Source: Thalassospira sp. ER-Se-21-Dark (lineage in GTDB: Bacteria; Pseudomonadota; Alphaproteobacteria; Rhodospirillales; Thalassospiraceae). From it: DNA of 64,000 nucleotides. Of this stretch, positions 61,307 to 64,000 are shown piece after piece. Location: assembly GCF_017922435.1 (NCBI RefSeq), contig NZ_VDEZ01000001.1, forward strand, positions 1,573,501-1,637,500. Direction: 5' to 3'. Under the pieces are notes generated by a model. The model worked only from the letters and a program-made list of their open reading frames with translations. It had not been told where the DNA came from and made no database searches. Numbering within the stretch: the stretch's first letter is position 1; every line of letters starts with the position of its first letter. A program made the position numbers and the translations under genes.

Positions 61307-62746
61307 CTAGATCTGTTCGGGATGTTCCGGAATGTCGTGCGATGACACGATCAGGAACCGGATCGCCAGACCGCTGACCGCGACAAGGCTTGCAATCGCA
61401 ATCCCCCAAAACAGGCCGCGCACCCCCATCTCAAGAACGAATGACAGGTAATAGCCAACCGGGATCATGACAAAGATATAGGACACCAGATGCAAAATCG
61501 TTGGTGCCCATTTATCGCCAGCGCCGCGAAGCGCACTGATTGCGGCATTCTGCCCGCCATCGGTCGGGAAAATGATCGGCATCAAAATCAATACAGAAAC
61601 CGTGGTGGCAAGCACCGCGACATCCTGGGTAAACAGATGTGCAACAGCATCGGGGAACAGATAAAGCGGAATGCTAAGGGCCAGCATCACGCACATCGTG
61701 GTCAAAAGACCAATCCACCCGGCAAGCGCCATGTCCGGTCGGTCGCGCCTGCCATAGGCAATGCCGACCCGAACCGATGTTGCCGACGCCAGACCAAGTG
61801 CTACCATAAACATCAGGGCCAAAAGCGTCATGCTGATGCCGTAACTCGCCGCGGCAATAACGCCAAGACGGCCGGCGAAAAGCTGCATGGCGGCAAAGGC
61901 GCCGGTTTCCATCCCCTGACTGGCGCCCGCAGCATAGCCCAGATGGCGGGCATCGCGCGATCCGCGCCACCACCCGGCAAAGCCGTTGCGAATGCCATAA
62001 AGATGATGGCTTTTCATCAGAAGGATATAGCCCAGCAGACCAAGCGCCATGAACCAGCGAATGACGCTTGATGTCCATGCCGCACCTTCGGCACCCAATT
62101 CAGGCAAGCCAAATGCCCCGTAAACCAGCCCGTAATCAAGAACGAGGTTGACCAGGTTGGCCGCGATCATCAACACCATGCCTGGCAGGGGGCGCTGCAA
62201 TCCTTCAAGGAAAAAGGCACAGGTAATGTAAATAAGTGCGGCGGGCATTCCGATTGCCAGAATCATGGCCAGATCGCCGGCATGGTCGGTGATTTCGACC
62301 GGTTGACCGGTGATTTTAAACAGCCAGTCCGATTGCATGGTCAGAAGGGTAAAGACAATGCCGATCAGGACAGCATAAGGCATGGCATTGCGCCACACAG
62401 CCCCGGCCGCCATCAGGTTGTCGCGACCCTTGGCATGCGATGTCATGACCATGACCCCGGTCAGGAGTCCGATGCCGGTCACCATCAAGGATGTAAAGGG
62501 CGCATGTGCAATATTAAGGTAGGCCAGTGCCGCACTGTCATAGTTGCCAACCACGATGGTATCGACAACCGCCATGATCAGCATGCCAAGACGGGCAATC
62601 GTCACCGGCAGTGCCAGTCTGAACAATTCGCTTAGGTGACGCTTTATCCGATTATTGGGATAAAGCGGGGTAGGCGAAAGTGCAGGATCAAGTGCCGGAT
62701 CAATTGGTGGCGGAGCCGGAGCACCATCTTGTGGGGCAATGGACAT
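61307..62746 (-). CDS. MATE-family multidrug efflux transporter (NorM type)
   Basis: 479 aa with twelve predicted helices in two homologous halves. L-P-V-T-I-A-R-L-G-M-L-I-M and I-V-V-G-N-Y-D-S-A-A-L-A-Y are the usual MATE N-terminal region; G-M-E-T-G-A-F-A-A-M-Q-L starts the second half. Expected cation/proton- or sodium-coupled export of cationic drugs. ATG at 62744-62746 after AGGAAAC. The first 30 residues are Pro/Ala-rich and cytoplasmic. Confidence 0.93.
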   Translation of the reverse strand: MSIAPQDGAPAPPPIDPALDPALSPTPLYPNNRIKRHLSELFRLALPVTIARLGMLIMAVVDTIVVGNYDSAALAYLNIAHAPFTSLMVTGIGLLTGVMVMTSHAKGRDNLMAAGAVWRNAMPYAVLIGIVFTLLTMQSDWLFKITGQPVEITDHAGDLAMILAIGMPAALIYITCAFFLEGLQRPLPGMVLMIAANLVNLVLDYGLVYGAFGLPELGAEGAAWTSSVIRWFMALGLLGYILLMKSHHLYGIRNGFAGWWRGSRDARHLGYAAGASQGMETGAFAAMQLFAGRLGVIAAASYGISMTLLALMFMVALGLASATSVRVGIAYGRRDRPDMALAGWIGLLTTMCVMLALSIPLYLFPDAVAHLFTQDVAVLATTVSVLILMPIIFPTDGGQNAAISALRGAGDKWAPTILHLVSYIFVMIPVGYYLSFVLEMGVRGLFWGIAIASLVAVSGLAIRFLIVSSHDIPEHPEQI

Positions 62747-62844
62747 TGGACTGTTTCCTGTTTTTATCTGGCGATCAGGCTCTGGGTCGTGGTGGCGATC
62801 AGAGCCGTGATGCCGTTTTGCCCGGGTTTGGTTTGATCCAGGGT

Positions 62845-63597
62845 CTATCTGTGGGCGGCGAACGGTCGGCGGGGAATCGCCATCAGCAATTTGGCCGGAT
62901 CATCGGTAATCACCGATGTTACACCCCAGGAGAACAGCTCCTTGGCGCGTTCGACATCATTGATGGTATAGCAAACCAGCGGGACACCAGCATCGACAAT
63001 CTCGGCAGCACTCACCGGTGTCAGTGCCTTGTGGTCGATATGAATGGCCGATGCGCCAAGACGCGCATACTCGGTCTTCCAGTTTTTCGGCAGGGTTTCC
63101 AGCAACCAGCCGCATGGCAGGTCTGGCATATGTTTGCGCATATGGGCAACCGCGGTGTCATCAAAACTTGAAATCAGAATTGGCGGCACGGTCTTCGATG
63201 TACGGAGTTCCTTGATGACTTCCTCGCACAGGCGCACCGGATCGCAGCCAGATGGCTTGATTTCAAGGTTGGCTCCCATATCCATGAAATACAGGGTTTC
63301 GAGCGTATCTTTCAGGCTGGGGATTCGTTCGCCCCTATATATGTCTGAAAACCATCCCCCGGCATCGAGGTTGCGTAAGGCGTCGAAATCGCTGTGATGG
63401 ATGGGGCCGGTACCGTTGGTGGTCCGTTCAAGCGTGTCGTCATGGATAAGCACGCATTTGTCATCCGCACTTAGCGTGACATCACACTCAATCCATTTGG
63501 CACCGCGTGCGCCGGCAACCCGGAATGCGGCAATGGTGTTTTCCGGGGCTTCAATTGAAGCGCCGCGATGGGCGACAATGTGCGGGATATCGATCAC
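62845..63597 (-). CDS. Glycerophosphodiester phosphodiesterase
   Basis: Hydrolyses glycerophosphodiesters to glycerol-3-phosphate and an alcohol. 250 aa TIM barrel: I-V-A-H-R-G-A-S-I-E-A-P-E-N-T near the start (catalytic His), E-C-D-V-T-L-S-A-D, I-H-D-D-T-L-E-R-T-T-N-G, and L-E-I-K-P. No signal peptide, so cytoplasmic. GTG at 63595-63597 follows AAAGG; the frame extends 11 codons further. Upstream of MATE on the same strand by 98 bases. Confidence 0.93.
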   Translation of the reverse strand: MIDIPHIVAHRGASIEAPENTIAAFRVAGARGAKWIECDVTLSADDKCVLIHDDTLERTTNGTGPIHHSDFDALRNLDAGGWFSDIYRGERIPSLKDTLETLYFMDMGANLEIKPSGCDPVRLCEEVIKELRTSKTVPPILISSFDDTAVAHMRKHMPDLPCGWLLETLPKNWKTEYARLGASAIHIDHKALTPVSAAEIVDAGVPLVCYTINDVERAKELFSWGVTSVITDDPAKLLMAIPRRPFAAHR

Positions 63598-64000
63598 GGA
63601 TATGGGCCTTTTATATATGTGGGGCTGCAACCGCCAAAACAGATGATGGATCAGGCCATCGGCTGTTCTGGTGGTGCAAGAACATCAATGCGATTCTCTT
63701 ACGCGACTTGGATTGTGTGAAAAAGCGAAAATCTTGTTGCGATTTGAACGTTTCCTTTTTCGTTTTTGCTGCGAAGTCATTGGACTCCATATTGTAATTA
63801 TTGGCGCAGAGTCGGTTTTCCCTGTGGTTTTCGGTGTTATGCACCGATGTGGGTCGAGCTATGCGCATATCCGATTTCTACGTGAAACCCCCGAAAGCCA
63901 AGGGTTTGTGCGGACCGTTTCGGGGGTGAAAAAAACAATCGCCGAAAATCTCGATAAATCTCGAAAAAAGGTGTTTACAGGTTCGGATAGGGGCCCTATA
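63598..64000. other. 403-base right-edge region with hairpin and truncated promoter
   Basis: No supported ORF. A 10-bp perfect inverted repeat (63887-63896 with 63918-63927, around ACCCCCGAAA) has no T tract in either direction. An A-rich stretch precedes the promoter listed separately. The left part should hold the glycerophosphodiesterase promoter. Confidence 0.5.
63974..64000 (+). promoter_or_regulatory. Strong promoter cut by the window edge, rRNA/tRNA type
   Basis: TTTACA (63974-63979), exactly 17 bases, then TATA at 63997-64000 where the window ends. An A tract (63964-63969) sits just upstream, like an UP element, and the spacer is GC-rich, as in stable-RNA promoters of this class. What it drives is outside the window. 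Confidence 0.5.

Noticed and set aside
63871..63890. Second parS-like sequence (TTTCTACGTGAAAC)
   Set aside because: Only the right half matches the consensus; the left half is shifted by one base, so ParB binding is unlikely.
1..64000. CRISPR arrays, insertion sequences, prophage or integrase genes
   Set aside because: No regularly spaced direct repeats, transposase or phage genes were seen on either strand.

Overview
This window reads as a stretch of a free-living alphaproteobacterial chromosome. It is moderately GC-rich, tightly packed and without phage, IS or CRISPR content. Gene content suggests a marine Rhodospirillales/Thalassospira-like organism: a fused trpE(G) with an RNA attenuator, a SAM-II riboswitch before metZ, a dnaX-ybaB-recR / HAD-dapD-dapE neighbourhood, several c-di-GMP proteins, a chemoreceptor and K+ uptake proteins. 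The genus is inference from gene content; no alignment was run.

Layout. 0-14 kb: a cut-off membrane protein (probably an adenylate cyclase N-terminus) beside a cNMP-type Crp regulator, then aroQ, recR, ybaB-dnaX, SRP RNA, nudC, a solitary periplasmic binding protein, a DUF1636 protein, two GSTs with divergent LysR and TetR regulators, dapE, a perfect parS site, dapD and a HAD nucleotidase. 14-25 kb: signalling and central metabolism, with a degenerate-GGDEF/EAL protein, a second solitary binding protein, pckA, a HugZ-like protein, and a two-gene operon of a response-regulator/EAL protein and a membrane histidine kinase. 25-33 kb: small proteins, a TrmH-like methyltransferase, trpE(G) with its unannotated leader peptide and attenuator, a K+ channel, trpF, ubiE-ubiB and a GNAT. 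33-44 kb: a chemoreceptor, a TPR/glycosyltransferase-like protein, gpt, a sorbosone-dehydrogenase-like gene with a frameshifted signal peptide, tRNA-Gly(CCC), an ArsI/CadI-ECF sigma operon, a nuclease-fold protein, trkH, a small lipoprotein and asd. 44-58 kb: a diguanylate cyclase, a second trkH, TetR-YciI-tag, a histidine kinase, a FAD disulfide reductase/TVP38 pair, SAM-II-metZ, apaG, folE, cytochrome c', fructosamine kinase and a low-molecular-weight phosphatase. 58-64 kb: an AraC regulator, an unrecognised 422-aa protein, a MATE transporter, a glycerophosphodiesterase, and at the right edge a strong promoter cut by the window.

How it works together. Much of the window is housekeeping (lysine/DAP, Trp and Met synthesis, ubiquinone, replication and repair), and two of these pathways carry visible RNA control. 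The accessory interest lies in second-messenger signalling (cAMP at the left edge, c-di-GMP at three loci), small stress modules with their own regulators, and three local oddities: the ArsI/sigma pair with cysteine-rich tails, the homopolymer frameshift in the dehydrogenase, and the parS site between dapE and dapD.
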